A stretch of 64,000 nucleotides of DNA from Robiginitomaculum sp. (lineage in GTDB: Bacteria > Pseudomonadota > Alphaproteobacteria > Caulobacterales > Maricaulaceae), in the NCBI GenBank assembly GCA_002733805.1, contig NVXG01000029.1, positions 55,499 to 119,498 of the forward strand, read 5' to 3'. The position numbers and the translations under genes are program-made. Below are positions 28,452-37,805 of the stretch, one piece after another. Within the stretch, counting starts at the first letter, position 1. The number at the start of each line of letters is the position of its first letter. The notes beneath the pieces are model-generated. The model was not told where the DNA came from. It ran no database searches and was given only the letters and a program-made list of their open reading frames with translations.

Positions 28452-29180
28452 ATGTTGTATTTTCGCCCTACACGCGGGATGAGCCTAGCGCTGATCCCGG
28501 CTTTACTGATCTTGCTTTGGTTGGGGTTTTGGCAGGTGCAACGGTTGCACTGGAAAAATGATCTGATTGCTAAAATGGATGCGGGCAGCGCACAGGCGGC
28601 CCGGCCCTTCACCGAATTACAGAATCAAAAAGGCCAATTGCCGGATGATCTGGCTTGGCAGCAGGTACAGGTGCGCGGCACATTCGTGGCCGATGTGCCA
28701 ATGCGCCGGTTGTACACCATTTACGAAGGGGTGGTCGGATACCGCTATCTGACCTTATTGGCGATTGATGGTGCGCCAGTTTTATTTGTGGACCGTGGAT
28801 TTGCACCCATCGGCCAAGCCCCAACCCCGATCCCGACAGGGGCAGTCATTGCCAAGGGTTTTTTACACCCGGCCGGTGTGACGGGCTGGATGAGCCCTGA
28901 ACCCGACCAAGAGAAAAATCTCTGGTATTGGCGAGATATAAAAAAGATGCTGCCGGATCATTTGGCGGCTCCCCGATTTATCTCGAACTTTGTGATTGAT
29001 CTTGCCGCAACAGACGAAGTATCGGTTTGGCCGCGACCCGTTGGCGCACCACAAAGACCGCCGAATAATCATCTGGATTATGCCCTGACCTGGTTTGGAC
29101 TGGCCATTTCCTTGCTGGGGGTTTATCTGGTCTGGCACTGGAAAAATGGTTTTTTGCGGTTTTCATCGACCAGAAGTTGA
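28452..29180 (+). CDS. SURF1-family cytochrome oxidase assembly protein
   Basis: SURF1 (Shy1) helps insert haem a into subunit I. The protein has the usual two terminal membrane helices (LALIPALLILLWLGFWQVQRL near the N-terminus and YALTWFGLAISLLGVYLVWHW near the C-terminus, shown in part). Between them lies a periplasmic domain with the SURF1 motifs LFVDRGFAP and APQRPPNNHLDYALTWFGLA. ATG 28452 gives 242 residues. It is the last gene of the oxidase run. Confidence 0.92.
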   Translation: MLYFRPTRGMSLALIPALLILLWLGFWQVQRLHWKNDLIAKMDAGSAQAARPFTELQNQKGQLPDDLAWQQVQVRGTFVADVPMRRLYTIYEGVVGYRYLTLLAIDGAPVLFVDRGFAPIGQAPTPIPTGAVIAKGFLHPAGVTGWMSPEPDQEKNLWYWRDIKKMLPDHLAAPRFISNFVIDLAATDEVSVWPRPVGAPQRPPNNHLDYALTWFGLAISLLGVYLVWHWKNGFLRFSSTRS

Positions 29181-29219
29181 ACCTGTCGTATTGGCGCTCA
29201 TTTTTTGAAGGAAGATCAT

Positions 29220-29798
29220 TTGGCTTTGTTTCGATCTGAATATGATGATGGCAGCGCACAATTGAATTTTGGTGCGGTTTCCTTGCGTGCGCCCAAGGTC
29301 GAGGACTATGAGGATTGGGCTAGATTGCGGGCCTCGAGCATGGCCTTTCTGCAACCTTGGGAACCCAAATGGGCCAAGGATGAGTTGACCCATTCGGCCT
29401 TCAAGCGCCGGGTGCGGCGCTATCATGAAGATCGGTTGCGGACGTCGGGCTATGCGTTTTTCGTATTTCGGCAATCGGACCAACAATTGGTTGGCGGATG
29501 TAACTTGTCTAATGTGCGGCGTGGTGTTTCGCAAACGGCTACGTTGGGCTATTGGATTGGTGTCAATTTTCAACGTCAGGGACTGACCCGAGACGCGGTG
29601 CAAGCCATCTGCAACTATTGTTTTGATGATCTAAATTTACACCGCATTGAGGCGGCTTGTATTCCAGATAATATCCCGTCACAGCAATTACTCGAGCAAA
29701 GCGGCTTTGTGGCCGAAGGTCTGGCCAGGGACTACTTGAAAATTGCCGACAAATGGCAGGACCATCAATTGTTTTCCAAGCTGGCACCATCTGCCTGA
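29220..29798 (+). CDS. GNAT acetyltransferase, RimJ/RimL type
   Basis: A 192-residue acetyl-CoA-dependent N-acetyltransferase. The beta4-alpha3 acetyl-CoA motif is in GYWIGVNFQRQGLTRDAVQA, followed by LNLHRIEAACIPDNIPSQQL and SGFVAEGLARDYLKI, the classic RimJ/RimL pattern for ribosomal-protein or peptide N-termini. Substrate specificity cannot be read from sequence. The best start is TTG at 29220 with GAAGGA about 9 bases upstream; a TTG at 29205 is possible. Confidence 0.88.
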   Translation: MALFRSEYDDGSAQLNFGAVSLRAPKVEDYEDWARLRASSMAFLQPWEPKWAKDELTHSAFKRRVRRYHEDRLRTSGYAFFVFRQSDQQLVGGCNLSNVRRGVSQTATLGYWIGVNFQRQGLTRDAVQAICNYCFDDLNLHRIEAACIPDNIPSQQLLEQSGFVAEGLARDYLKIADKWQDHQLFSKLAPSA

Positions 29799-29813
29799 GC
29801 CGCGATCAATTAC

Positions 29814-30419
29814 TTAGGCATGTCCGGCAATGTCTGAAAAGCGGGTGGGGTCTACGCCGATTTTGTGCATGGCCCGATCCCATTTGCTGGCATAATCCTG
29901 ATCAAAAATCAGGTCTTCATCCGGTTCGCAAATCAACCAAGCGTTTTCCTGCAATTCCTGTTCAATCTGCCCCGGCCCCCAACTGGATAGTCCCAGTGCC
30001 AACAAGGCTTGCGCGGGTGGATTGGGTGAGGCGATGGCCAGCAAGATCTCTGTCGAGGCAGAAAATCCAATATTTGGCGTGATTTTTAATGTTTCTTCCG
30101 GCACATTATAATCTAGGGAATGCAGCACAAAGCCGCGCTCCGGCTCGACCGGACCGCCGCTCAACACCGGCATTTGCGGAATGTTTGGATTGTCCTGATC
30201 CAGTTTCAATTGCTGCATCAAAATCCCGAAGTGCAAAGCATGCATCGGTTGATTGATGACCAGACCCATGGCTTGAAATTGATCATGGCCACACATATAA
30301 AGCACGGTGCGCGAAAAGCGCGGATCACCCATGGCCGGTGCCGCGATCAGGATTTTTCCTTTTAAGAATCCGTTATTTCCATCTGATGTCACCAAGTCAA
30401 TGTAAGCCATTCCCGCCAT
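29814..30419 (-). CDS. YqgE/AlgH (UPF0301) family protein
   Basis: A 201-residue protein of the AlgH family, of unresolved function. It contains the family signatures FLKGKILIAAPAMGDPRFSR, MGLVINQPM, SGGPVEPERGFVLHS and LALGLSSWGPGQIEQELQEN. It is convergent with the acetyltransferase and divergent from the peroxiredoxin. No regulator or partner is evident nearby. Confidence 0.9.
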   Translation of the reverse strand: MAGMAYIDLVTSDGNNGFLKGKILIAAPAMGDPRFSRTVLYMCGHDQFQAMGLVINQPMHALHFGILMQQLKLDQDNPNIPQMPVLSGGPVEPERGFVLHSLDYNVPEETLKITPNIGFSASTEILLAIASPNPPAQALLALGLSSWGPGQIEQELQENAWLICEPDEDLIFDQDYASKWDRAMHKIGVDPTRFSDIAGHA

Positions 30420-30497
30420 TCATCAAGTTTCATGAGACAAGCGCCAGATTTTGGACCAGTATGCGGGCAATCGAACTTCAATTTTAAGGAAAATAAA

Positions 30498-30980
30498 ATG
30501 ACAATCAAAACAGGCGAAAAACTACCCGAGACGACCTTCATGACGATGACCGCCGATGGCCCAGCTCCCTTGCAAGCCAGTGAGGTGTTTGCCGGTAAAA
30601 CTGTGGCGCTGTTTTCACTGCCCGGAGCGTTTACACCGACCTGTAGTGCCCAACATTTACCGGGGTATAAAGAACAGGCGCAGGCGCTGCACGATAAGGG
30701 CGTCGATACGATTGTTTGCACGTCGGTCAATGACGTATTCGTGCTGCACGCTTGGGAAAAAGATCAGGGAACCATGGACGATATTCAGATGCTGGCCGAT
30801 GGCAATGGCAGCTTTGCCAAGGCATTGGGTCTGGACTTTGACGGCTCGGCTTTTGGCATGGGTACACGCGGCCAACGCTTCTCGATCCTTGTAAAAGATG
30901 GTGTGGCTACCCACATTAATGTGGAAGAACCGGGCGAATTTCGTGTATCGAGCGCAGAATATCTGCTGGAACAGCTGTAA
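30498..30980 (+). CDS. Peroxiredoxin, Prx5/glutaredoxin-dependent type
   Basis: A thiol peroxidase that reduces hydrogen peroxide and alkyl hydroperoxides. The peroxidatic Cys (residue 49) is in PGAFTPTCSAQHLPGY, the Prx5 signature. The segment VNDVFVLHAWEKDQG and GTRGQRFSILVKDGV also fit. No resolving Cys is seen at the usual C-terminal position; only Cys71 is another Cys. The ATG at 30498 has AAGGA and gives 160 residues. Confidence 0.93.
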   Translation: MTIKTGEKLPETTFMTMTADGPAPLQASEVFAGKTVALFSLPGAFTPTCSAQHLPGYKEQAQALHDKGVDTIVCTSVNDVFVLHAWEKDQGTMDDIQMLADGNGSFAKALGLDFDGSAFGMGTRGQRFSILVKDGVATHINVEEPGEFRVSSAEYLLEQL

Positions 30981-31042
30981 GCAGTCTGTTCTCTGGTTGT
31001 TCAAAAGTGCCAGGGGGCCAATTCTTTTGTAGGAGCACGAAT

Positions 31043-31960
31043 ATGGATTTTACATTTATTGCGATTGCGGTTTTTCTGGTAATCGTGTTTGGCCTGATGG
31101 CCTTCAAAACCGTAAGACAGGGTCAGGAATGGACCGTTGAACGCTTTGGGCGTTACACCAAAACCCTGACTCCCGGCTTTCATATGATCATTCCGTTTAT
31201 AGACCGTATCGGCTACAAAATGAACGTGCGAGAGCGCGTGATTGATGTGCCCAACCAAGAAGTGATCACCAAGGACAATGCCATGGTCAGCGTCGATGCC
31301 GTGGTGTTTGTGCAGGTCATGGATGCGGCCCGCGCCGCCTATGAGGTCGATAGCCTTGATTTTTCAATCATCAATCTGTGCCTGACCAATATCCGTACAG
31401 TGGTTGGCTCGATGGATCTGGACGGTGTGTTGTCGCGCCGCGACGTGATCAATGCTCAATTGCTGGGCGTGATCGACAAAGCAACCAATCCGTGGGGTGT
31501 CAAAGTCACCCGGATTGAAATTCGCGACCTGACTCCGCCGCCGGACATTACCAATGCCATGGCCAAACAAATGAAGGCCGAGCGTGAAAAACGTGCCGAA
31601 ATTTTGACCGCTGAGGGGAATCGTCAGTCCCGAATTTTACGGGCCGAAGGCGAAAAGCAAGCCATCATGCTGGATGCTGAAGGTCGTAAAGAGGCGGCGT
31701 TTCGTGACGCGGAGGCCCGTGAACGCTTGGCCGAAGCCGAAGCCAAGGCCACGGAAGTGGTCTCCGAAGCGATTGCCAAGGGCGACGTACAGGCGATCAA
31801 TTATTTTGTGGCACAAAAATATGTTGCTGCGTTCGAGAAACTGGCGATGAGCGATCAACAAAAAACCGTGATTATACCGGCCGATTTTTCTTCATTGGCA
31901 GCGACCTTGGGCGGTGTTACCGCGTTGGTCGAAGCCACCAGCGGCAAGAAGAAGGGGTAG
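31043..31960 (+). CDS. SPFH/band-7 (stomatin-like) membrane protein, QmcA type
   Basis: A 305-residue membrane scaffold protein. One N-terminal helix (FIAIAVFLVIVFGLMAF) precedes the SPFH domain (VERFGRYTKTLTPGFHMIIP; NLCLTNIRTVVGSMDLDGVL). A charged Ala/Glu-rich coiled coil (EREKRAEILTAEGNRQSRIL) follows. The stop is 4 bases before the NfeD-like gene, the standard stomatin-NfeD pair found across bacteria and linked to membrane microdomains and stress. AGGAG precedes ATG 31043. Confidence 0.93.
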   Translation: MDFTFIAIAVFLVIVFGLMAFKTVRQGQEWTVERFGRYTKTLTPGFHMIIPFIDRIGYKMNVRERVIDVPNQEVITKDNAMVSVDAVVFVQVMDAARAAYEVDSLDFSIINLCLTNIRTVVGSMDLDGVLSRRDVINAQLLGVIDKATNPWGVKVTRIEIRDLTPPPDITNAMAKQMKAEREKRAEILTAEGNRQSRILRAEGEKQAIMLDAEGRKEAAFRDAEARERLAEAEAKATEVVSEAIAKGDVQAINYFVAQKYVAAFEKLAMSDQQKTVIIPADFSSLAATLGGVTALVEATSGKKKG

Positions 31961-31964
31961 AGGC

Positions 31965-32429
31965 ATGGCAGAACTGATCGAATTTATTCAGGCCATGACC
32001 CTGTGGCACTGGATGGCCTTTGCTGGCGGATTGCTGGTGCTTGAACTGCTGACCGGCGGGACAACTTTCCTGCTGTGGCCAGCGGCAGCCGCCTTCATCG
32101 TGGGGCTGTTAAACGCCTTCGGGTTTATGGGCTGGCAGGCTGACCTTATGGTGTTTGCTGTGGCTACACTGGCTCTGATCTGGGTTGGGCAGGTCTATGT
32201 TCGTCCGCGCATGAAGGGTGGTGACAAAGAGCACCTGAACGAACGCGGCGCGCGCATGATCGGCCAAGTCGGTGAAGTGACCGCCGATTTTGTCAACGGC
32301 CGGGGCCGGGTCAATCTGGACGACACCCGCTGGAGCGCCGTGTCTGCAGATGATAGTGATCTGGTAATCGGTACCAAGGTGATCGTTGATAAAGTAGACG
32401 GCACAATGGTTATTGTGCATCCAGCCTGA
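31965..32429 (+). CDS. NfeD-like membrane protein
   Basis: A 154-residue partner of the preceding SPFH protein. Two or three N-terminal membrane helices (LLVLELLTGGTTFLLWPAAA and the next helix) are followed by a small OB-fold domain (MIGQVGEVTADFVNGRGRVN; GTKVIVDKVDGTMVIVHP). This is the short NfeD form without the protease domain. It starts 4 bases after the SPFH gene and ends before a strong bidirectional terminator. Confidence 0.92.
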   Translation: MAELIEFIQAMTLWHWMAFAGGLLVLELLTGGTTFLLWPAAAAFIVGLLNAFGFMGWQADLMVFAVATLALIWVGQVYVRPRMKGGDKEHLNERGARMIGQVGEVTADFVNGRGRVNLDDTRWSAVSADDSDLVIGTKVIVDKVDGTMVIVHPA

Positions 32430-32440
32430 GCGGTAAAAAT

Positions 32441-32480
32441 AAAAAAAGGCAGGCCATCCAGCCTGCCTGCCTTTTTATTT
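32441..32480. terminator. Bidirectional terminator between nfeD-like gene and rnhA
   Basis: AAAAAGGCAGGC (32443-32454) pairs with GCCTGCCTTTTT (32465-32476). Because GCCT is repeated, a second register with a shorter loop is also possible. A-rich and T-rich flanks serve both convergent genes. Confidence 0.88.
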
Positions 32481-32502
32481 ATCCGGATTGGAATGATTTA
32501 GG

Positions 32503-32949
32503 TCATTCACACAGCCAGTTTTTCAGGCCCTGATTGGCCAGCTCGTCAGCTCGTTCATTACCGTCATGCCCTGCATGGCCTTTGACCCAGATCCATTCCA
32601 TTTCATGGCGCTGAGTGGCTTGCTCAAGCCGTTCCCACAAGTCTTGGTTTTTAACCGGCTTTTTGCCAGCGGTTTTCCAATTACGTTTTTTCCAGCCGGG
32701 CAGCCATTTTGTAATGCCATCCAACACGTATTTGCTATCGGTGTGCAGGGTAACCTGACAGGCTCGTTTTAACTGGTTCAATCCTTCAATCGCCGCCATC
32801 AATTCCATGCGGTTATTGGTGGTGTCATCTTCGCCACCGCTGATTTCTTTTTCGGTCTTTCCAAAAATCAACAAGGCACCCCAGCCACCCGGACCGGGAT
32901 TTCCCCGGCACGCGCCATCGGTGTACATAATGACAGCATCCAGCTTCAT
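32503..32949 (-). CDS. rnhA: Ribonuclease HI
   Basis: Cleaves the RNA strand of RNA:DNA hybrids. The catalytic acidic residues are in [16 protein letters not shown] (Asp 11), NNRMELMA (Glu 49), TDSKYV (Asp 71) and [15 protein letters not shown] (final Asp). The real start is ATG 32949, giving 148 residues; the longer frame upstream is antisense-like sequence read out of phase within ispH. The ATG overlaps the ispH stop as ATGA, so translation is coupled. Confidence 0.95.
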   Translation of the reverse strand: MKLDAVIMYTDGACRGNPGPGGWGALLIFGKTEKEISGGEDDTTNNRMELMAAIEGLNQLKRACQVTLHTDSKYVLDGITKWLPGWKKRNWKTAGKKPVKNQDLWERLEQATQRHEMEWIWVKGHAGHDGNERADELANQGLKNWLCE

Positions 32950-33875
32950 GCCTGTAATATCTGTGGCAGTTTGAACGAGATATTTTCTTTGGCAGTTTGC
33001 AACGGCACCACCTCGACCTCGATACGTTTGGTGATTGCATTTAGTAGGTCTTGCATCAAATCCTCTGGTGCGGATGCACCTGCCGTAAGCCCCAAAACTT
33101 CCACCCCTTCCAACTCTGTCCAATCCAGATCTTCCTTGCTTTCGATCAGTTTGGCCACTTTGGCCCCAGATTTTCGGGCGACTTCGACCAAGCGCATGGA
33201 ATTGGATGAACTGGTCGCGCCAATGACCAGCACCAGATCGCATTGACCAGCCATGGCTTTCACGGCGGCTTGCCGATTGGTGGTGGCGTAACAGATGTCT
33301 TCTTTGTGCGGTTCGACAATGTTGGTGAAGCGTTCTTTCAAGATATCAACAATGCCCTTGGTGTCATCGACGGAAAGCGTAGTCTGGGTGACAAAAGCCA
33401 TATTGCTTTCGTCAGAAACTTGTAAGGTTCGAGCGTCTTTTTTGGTCTCGACCAAAATAACCGCGCCTTGGGGTAATTGTCCCATGGTGCCAACTACTTC
33501 CGGGTGACCGGCATGGCCGATCAAAACAATCTGACGACCGGCTGCAAAGTGTCGTTCGGCCTCTACGTGCACTTTGGATACCAATGGACACGTTGCATCC
33601 AGATAGATCATGTTGCGGGAATTGGCTTCCTTGGGTACTGATTTGGGCACCCCATGGGCCGAGAACACCACCGGGCGGTCGTCGGGACATTGATCCAACT
33701 CCTCGACAAAAATCGCACCCAGTTTTTTGAGGCGTTCGACCACATGGCGGTTGTGCACAATTTCGTGGCGCACATAGACCGGCGCGCCATATTTATTGAT
33801 GGCTCGTTCGACAATCTGGATTGCCCGATCAACACCAGCACAAAATCCACGAGGAGCAGCCAGAATTATTTTCAA
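32946..33875 (-). CDS. ispH: 4-hydroxy-3-methylbut-2-enyl diphosphate reductase IspH
   Basis: The last enzyme of the non-mevalonate isoprenoid pathway, an iron-sulfur protein making IPP and DMAPP. The three cluster Cys are in [13 protein letters not shown] (Cys 12), [11 protein letters not shown] and [12 protein letters not shown]. The catalytic Glu/His region [13 protein letters not shown] and the serine-rich [15 protein letters not shown] are conserved. 309 residues is normal. It is followed directly by rnhA; the thrB often found between them in alphaproteobacteria is absent here. Confidence 0.96.
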   Translation of the reverse strand: MKIILAAPRGFCAGVDRAIQIVERAINKYGAPVYVRHEIVHNRHVVERLKKLGAIFVEELDQCPDDRPVVFSAHGVPKSVPKEANSRNMIYLDATCPLVSKVHVEAERHFAAGRQIVLIGHAGHPEVVGTMGQLPQGAVILVETKKDARTLQVSDESNMAFVTQTTLSVDDTKGIVDILKERFTNIVEPHKEDICYATTNRQAAVKAMAGQCDLVLVIGATSSSNSMRLVEVARKSGAKVAKLIESKEDLDWTELEGVEVLGLTAGASAPEDLMQDLLNAITKRIEVEVVPLQTAKENISFKLPQILQA

Positions 33876-34010
33876 TGAAGAACCCTTCTTTTTATGCCTT
33901 GCCTGTCCTCTTCATATTGCCGATGGCCGCACAAGAGGGTACATGTCGGTTCTCTATCAGAGCAGCCGGGCTAGCGAAAGCAAAACCGGTCAACTTAGGA
34001 AGGTCTGTTT

Positions 34011-34592
34011 GTGACGATGAAGTTTCCATTTTTAGTAACCTGCGCCGCCATTTTCGCATTATCAGCCTGCCAAACATCCGGTGTTATGGCTCGGCTGTCT
34101 GGCAAAAGTTCCAAACCCAATGAGGGGCCATGCCCACATGCGTTGGTTTTGGCCGATGCGGCCAGAAAAATACAAATTGGCGAGCCGCAAACCTATCCAA
34201 ATGTTGGCTTTACCGGTGAAATTTTAAGCGTGCGTAGTTTTTGTACCTATGTGGGTGAGGATCCAATCCGGGCTGATCTAGTCATTGATTTTGCCTTTGG
34301 CCGGGGTCCGGCCGCGCAAGGCTATCAGATGGATTATCCATATTTTGTGGCCGTTACGCGAAAAGATCGGGCCGTGATTTCCAAACAAGTATATGCACTG
34401 CCAATACGGTTTAACGATACCAACAGGATTGTCCGCAAGACCGAAAAATTCGCATCCATTACCATTCCGCGCAAACAACAAGATACCAGTGGTGCAAATT
34501 TTGAAATCATCATTGGATTTGACTTAAACGAAGCAGAGTTGGCCTTTGCCCGTTCCGGCAGGCGGTTTCGGGTAGATGCTGGGTCGCAATAA
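34011..34592 (+). CDS. Putative lipoprotein, unknown function
   Basis: A 193-residue protein with a lipoprotein signal (FLVTCAAIFALSACQTSG, lipobox LSAC). The mature part is beta-rich with two further Cys (GPCPHALVLADAARKI and SFCTYVG). It begins with GTG at 34011 behind AGGAAGG; an in-frame ATG two codons later is possible. I do not assign a family with confidence, but similar small lipoproteins upstream of argS-like genes exist in related bacteria. It lies 17 bases before argS and may be co-transcribed. Confidence 0.75.
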   Translation: MTMKFPFLVTCAAIFALSACQTSGVMARLSGKSSKPNEGPCPHALVLADAARKIQIGEPQTYPNVGFTGEILSVRSFCTYVGEDPIRADLVIDFAFGRGPAAQGYQMDYPYFVAVTRKDRAVISKQVYALPIRFNDTNRIVRKTEKFASITIPRKQQDTSGANFEIIIGFDLNEAELAFARSGRRFRVDAGSQ

Positions 34593-34609
34593 GTAGTGAA
34601 AACAATCCG

Positions 34610-36373
34610 ATGACTGCAATTCATCTGCAATTGACAGAGGCCGTGGGTAATGCCTTCGCCGCGCTGTCTCTATCCGCTGACTTTGGGCTGGTCAGCCGCT
34701 CATCACGTGACGGCTCGGCGCCATTTCAATGTAATGGCTGCATGGCTGCGGCCAAACTTGCCAAATCTAATCCGCGAGAACTGGCGGCGCGCATTGCTGA
34801 TGAACTAAAAGATCATCCGTTGATTGCCTCATTGGAAATTGCCGGACCTGGATTTTTGAACATTACGCCAGCGCCCGATTTGCTGGCGACCCAAGCCAAT
34901 GCACTGGCTGCAGATGCCCGCACGGGTGCAAGTCGGGTGGGGGATCCCAAAAAAATCGTTATTGATTTTGGTGGCCCGAATGTAGCCAAGCCCATGCATG
35001 TGGGGCATTTGCGCTCTTCGGTGATCGGTGATGCGTTGCAACGTTTGCTACGCTTTGTTGGCCACGATGTGGTCAGCGATATTCATTTGGGCGATTGGGG
35101 CCTGCAAATGGGTCAATTGATCACTGAGCTACAAATTGAGCAACCTGATCTAATTTATTTTGATGCGGATTTTGGCGGGCCATGGCCTGATAATGCACCG
35201 GTCGATATTGATGATTTATCGCGCATGTATCCGGCGGCCTCGATGGCTTGCAAATCGGATCCGGATCGGATGGATATCGCCCGTAAAGCCACCGCAGAAT
35301 TACAAGCAGGCCGGGCCGGGTATCGCGCCTTGCTCGACCATTTTATTGCGGTGTCGATTGCCGCCTTGAAAATTGATTTCGGAAATCTGGGTGTGCACTT
35401 TGATTTGTGGAAAGGTGAGGCGGCAGTTGATCCTTTGATCAAACTGATGGTTGAAAAGTTCAAGCAGGACGGCTTTACCGAAATGAGCCAAGGTGCCTTG
35501 ATCATCCGGGTTGCCGAAGAGGGTGATAAAAAAGAACTGCCGCCACTGATTCTAATCTCCGGGGCCGGGGCGGCTTTATATGCCACGACAGATCTGGCCA
35601 CGATCCAAGATCGGGTTCAGAATATTGACCCGGATATTATTCTATACGTGGTGGATTTAGGCCAAGCCTCACACTTTGAGCAAGTGTTTCGCGCTGCGGC
35701 TAAAACAGGATTGTTCGCCCAAGAGGGGCTGGAGCACATCAAGTTCGGCACTGTAAATGGCAAGGATGGCAAGCGGTTTCGCACTCGATCCGGCGGGGTA
35801 ATGCGCCTGTCTGATTTGCTGGGACAAGCCAATGAAGCAGCAATGGCCCGACTATCAGCGGCGGGTTTGGCCAGCGGTATGGACGCAGAAGAAAAATCGG
35901 AAATTGCCCGGATGATTGGCTTGGCTGCGATCAAATTTGCCGACTTACGCAATGTGCGAACCACCAATTATGTGTTTGATATTGAACGCTTTACCGAGTT
36001 TGAGGGTAAAACTGGTCCGTATCTGCTCTATGCAGCGGTTCGGATGAAATCCATGTTGCGTAAGGCAGAAGCCGCCGGAATTATTGCAAGCAAAATCATA
36101 CCTGAGGCCGGTGCCGAAAAGACACTGGTTTTGATGTTGGATAATTTTGATCACGCCTTAAAGGGTGCGACAACCAAACGCCATCCGCATATTCTGTGTG
36201 AGCATTTGTATGAACTGGCTCAGACTTTTTCCAAGTTTTATGCCAGTTGCCCGGTGCTCAGCGCCGAGAGTACCCAGCTACAAGCCTCAAGGCTTAATCT
36301 GGTCCAAACCAGTTTACGCCAACTAGAAACTGGCTTGGAATTGCTCGGCATCGAAACGCCAGAGCGCATGTAG
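34610..36373 (+). CDS. argS: Arginyl-tRNA synthetase
   Basis: Charges tRNA-Arg. The N-terminal Add-1 domain spans about residues 1-100. The class I HIGH-type motif is in NVAKPMHVGHLRSSVIGDAL, and a KMSKS-equivalent region lies at GKDGKRFRTRSGGVMRLSDL, as in many ArgRS that lack a canonical KMSKS. The C-terminal anticodon-binding helices include FYASCPVLSAE, ending in LLGIETPERM. 587 residues is normal. Confidence 0.95.
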   Translation: MTAIHLQLTEAVGNAFAALSLSADFGLVSRSSRDGSAPFQCNGCMAAAKLAKSNPRELAARIADELKDHPLIASLEIAGPGFLNITPAPDLLATQANALAADARTGASRVGDPKKIVIDFGGPNVAKPMHVGHLRSSVIGDALQRLLRFVGHDVVSDIHLGDWGLQMGQLITELQIEQPDLIYFDADFGGPWPDNAPVDIDDLSRMYPAASMACKSDPDRMDIARKATAELQAGRAGYRALLDHFIAVSIAALKIDFGNLGVHFDLWKGEAAVDPLIKLMVEKFKQDGFTEMSQGALIIRVAEEGDKKELPPLILISGAGAALYATTDLATIQDRVQNIDPDIILYVVDLGQASHFEQVFRAAAKTGLFAQEGLEHIKFGTVNGKDGKRFRTRSGGVMRLSDLLGQANEAAMARLSAAGLASGMDAEEKSEIARMIGLAAIKFADLRNVRTTNYVFDIERFTEFEGKTGPYLLYAAVRMKSMLRKAEAAGIIASKIIPEAGAEKTLVLMLDNFDHALKGATTKRHPHILCEHLYELAQTFSKFYASCPVLSAESTQLQASRLNLVQTSLRQLETGLELLGIETPERM

Positions 36374-36461
36374 TTTTATTTGTCAGCCGGGCTGTGGTTT
36401 GCTATGCACGGGCTCGGTCAGAAGGGTTTGCACGAATCGTCCACTCACACTGACCATCCCA

Positions 36462-36635
36462 TTCGCGGGAGAAGCCGAATTTCGGTACCGAAGGAGCAAC
36501 CGCCCCGGAAACTCTCAGGTCATCAGGACCGCGAACAGGAACGAAACGCTGGAAAGTGCTGTAACAGAGGCACACCGAAGGAGTAAGCGCCGGTACCGGT
36601 TGTGAATCTCTCAGGTACTAGGGACAGCGGGGGCA
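36462..36635 (+). promoter_or_regulatory. Tandem glycine riboswitch
   Basis: Two adjacent aptamers of the glycine riboswitch class precede gcvT. Aptamer 1 runs roughly 36463-36540, with ACCGAAGGAGCAA and CCGGAAACTCTCAGG. Aptamer 2 runs roughly 36545-36632, with ACCGAAGGAGTAAGC and GTGAATCTCTCAGGTA. The repeated 'CCGAAGGAG' and 'CTCTCAGG' elements are the class signature. It should switch on the glycine cleavage operon when glycine is abundant. The switching element (terminator or occluded ribosome site) lies in 36635-36686 and was not resolved. Confidence 0.93.
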
Positions 36636-36686
36636 TGAACAAAGACAGCAATGTCTTTCGATTTATGCAGCCCAAGGTTTCGATCC

Positions 36687-37802
36687 ATGACCCAAACTGA
36701 TCTTCAAACCACACCACTGGGATCGTTGATGAAACAGCTCGGCGGCAAGATGGTGCCGTTTGCCGGATATGAAATGCCGGTGCAGTTCGAGCCAGGTGTT
36801 CGGCGCGAGCATTTATGGACTAGGCAAAGTTGCGGCTTGTTTGATGTCTCGCACATGGGTCAAGCCCGATTGCGTGGTGATGATCCGTCCCTTGCGCTGG
36901 AACAATTGGTCCCGGGCAATATGCAGGGTATTCCGGCCAATACGCAACGCTATACCTTATTGCTGAATGAGGACGGCGGGATCATTGATGATCTGATGGT
37001 GTCCCGGCCAGACGAGGACGGCTTGATGTTGGTGGTAAACGCTGCCGCCAAGGAAAAGGATTATGCGCGCATTTCATCTGGTCTGGCTGGTTTGGCCATT
37101 TTGGAACCGCTCGAGGATCGGGCGTTAATTGCCGTGCAAGGGCCGAAAACTGCCGAAATTTTTGCCAAATTCATGCCAGCCGCTTGCGATATGGTGTTTA
37201 TGCAATGCGGGCATTTCTCATTATTCGGACATGATGTCATTGCGTCTCGCTCGGGCTATACTGGCGAAGACGGATTTGAAATTTCATTGCCTGCGGCTCA
37301 CGCTGAGGAGATCGTCCACAAAATTCTGGACGATGATCGCGTGCAACCAATTGGTCTAGGAGCGCGGGACAGTTTGCGGCTCGAAGTTGGTCTGTGCCTG
37401 TCCGGGCATGATTTTACGGAAAGCCAAACGCCGATCGGGGCCGGGTTGGCGTGGGCCGTGCCGAAAATCCGGCGTAAACAAGCCAATTTCCCGGGAGCCG
37501 CCAAAGTTTTGCAAGAGTTGGAAGCTTCACCGTCGGAGCGCCGCGTGGGGATTTGCCCATTGGGCAAAGCGCCGGCGCGAGAAGGAACCGAGATTGCCTT
37601 TGCCGGCGAAATTATTGGGCGAGTCACATCGGGTGGGTTTGGGCCGACATTTGGCGGGCCGATTTCGATGGGCTATGTCCGCTCTGACCTAGCCAAAACC
37701 GGAACTGAACTGGATTTGATGATCCGTGGCAAGGCGCACCCGGCCCGGGTGACGGCCATGCCTTTTGTGCAACAAAATTATTATCGTGGAATAGGAGTTT
37801 AA
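36687..37802 (+). CDS. gcvT: Glycine cleavage system T protein (aminomethyltransferase)
   Basis: Transfers the aminomethyl carbon from the lipoyl arm of GcvH to tetrahydrofolate, releasing ammonia. The folate-binding region includes MVPFAGYEMPVQF and CGLFDVSHMGQARLRG near the N-terminus. SRSGYTGEDGFEISLP and GLGARDSLRLEVGLCLSGHD are conserved. The ATG at 36687 gives 371 residues; the frame upstream extends 12 residues into the riboswitch leader. The gene is under the glycine riboswitch and starts the gcvTHP operon. Confidence 0.96.
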   Translation: MTQTDLQTTPLGSLMKQLGGKMVPFAGYEMPVQFEPGVRREHLWTRQSCGLFDVSHMGQARLRGDDPSLALEQLVPGNMQGIPANTQRYTLLLNEDGGIIDDLMVSRPDEDGLMLVVNAAAKEKDYARISSGLAGLAILEPLEDRALIAVQGPKTAEIFAKFMPAACDMVFMQCGHFSLFGHDVIASRSGYTGEDGFEISLPAAHAEEIVHKILDDDRVQPIGLGARDSLRLEVGLCLSGHDFTESQTPIGAGLAWAVPKIRRKQANFPGAAKVLQELEASPSERRVGICPLGKAPAREGTEIAFAGEIIGRVTSGGFGPTFGGPISMGYVRSDLAKTGTELDLMIRGKAHPARVTAMPFVQQNYYRGIGV

Positions 37803-37805
37803 GAA

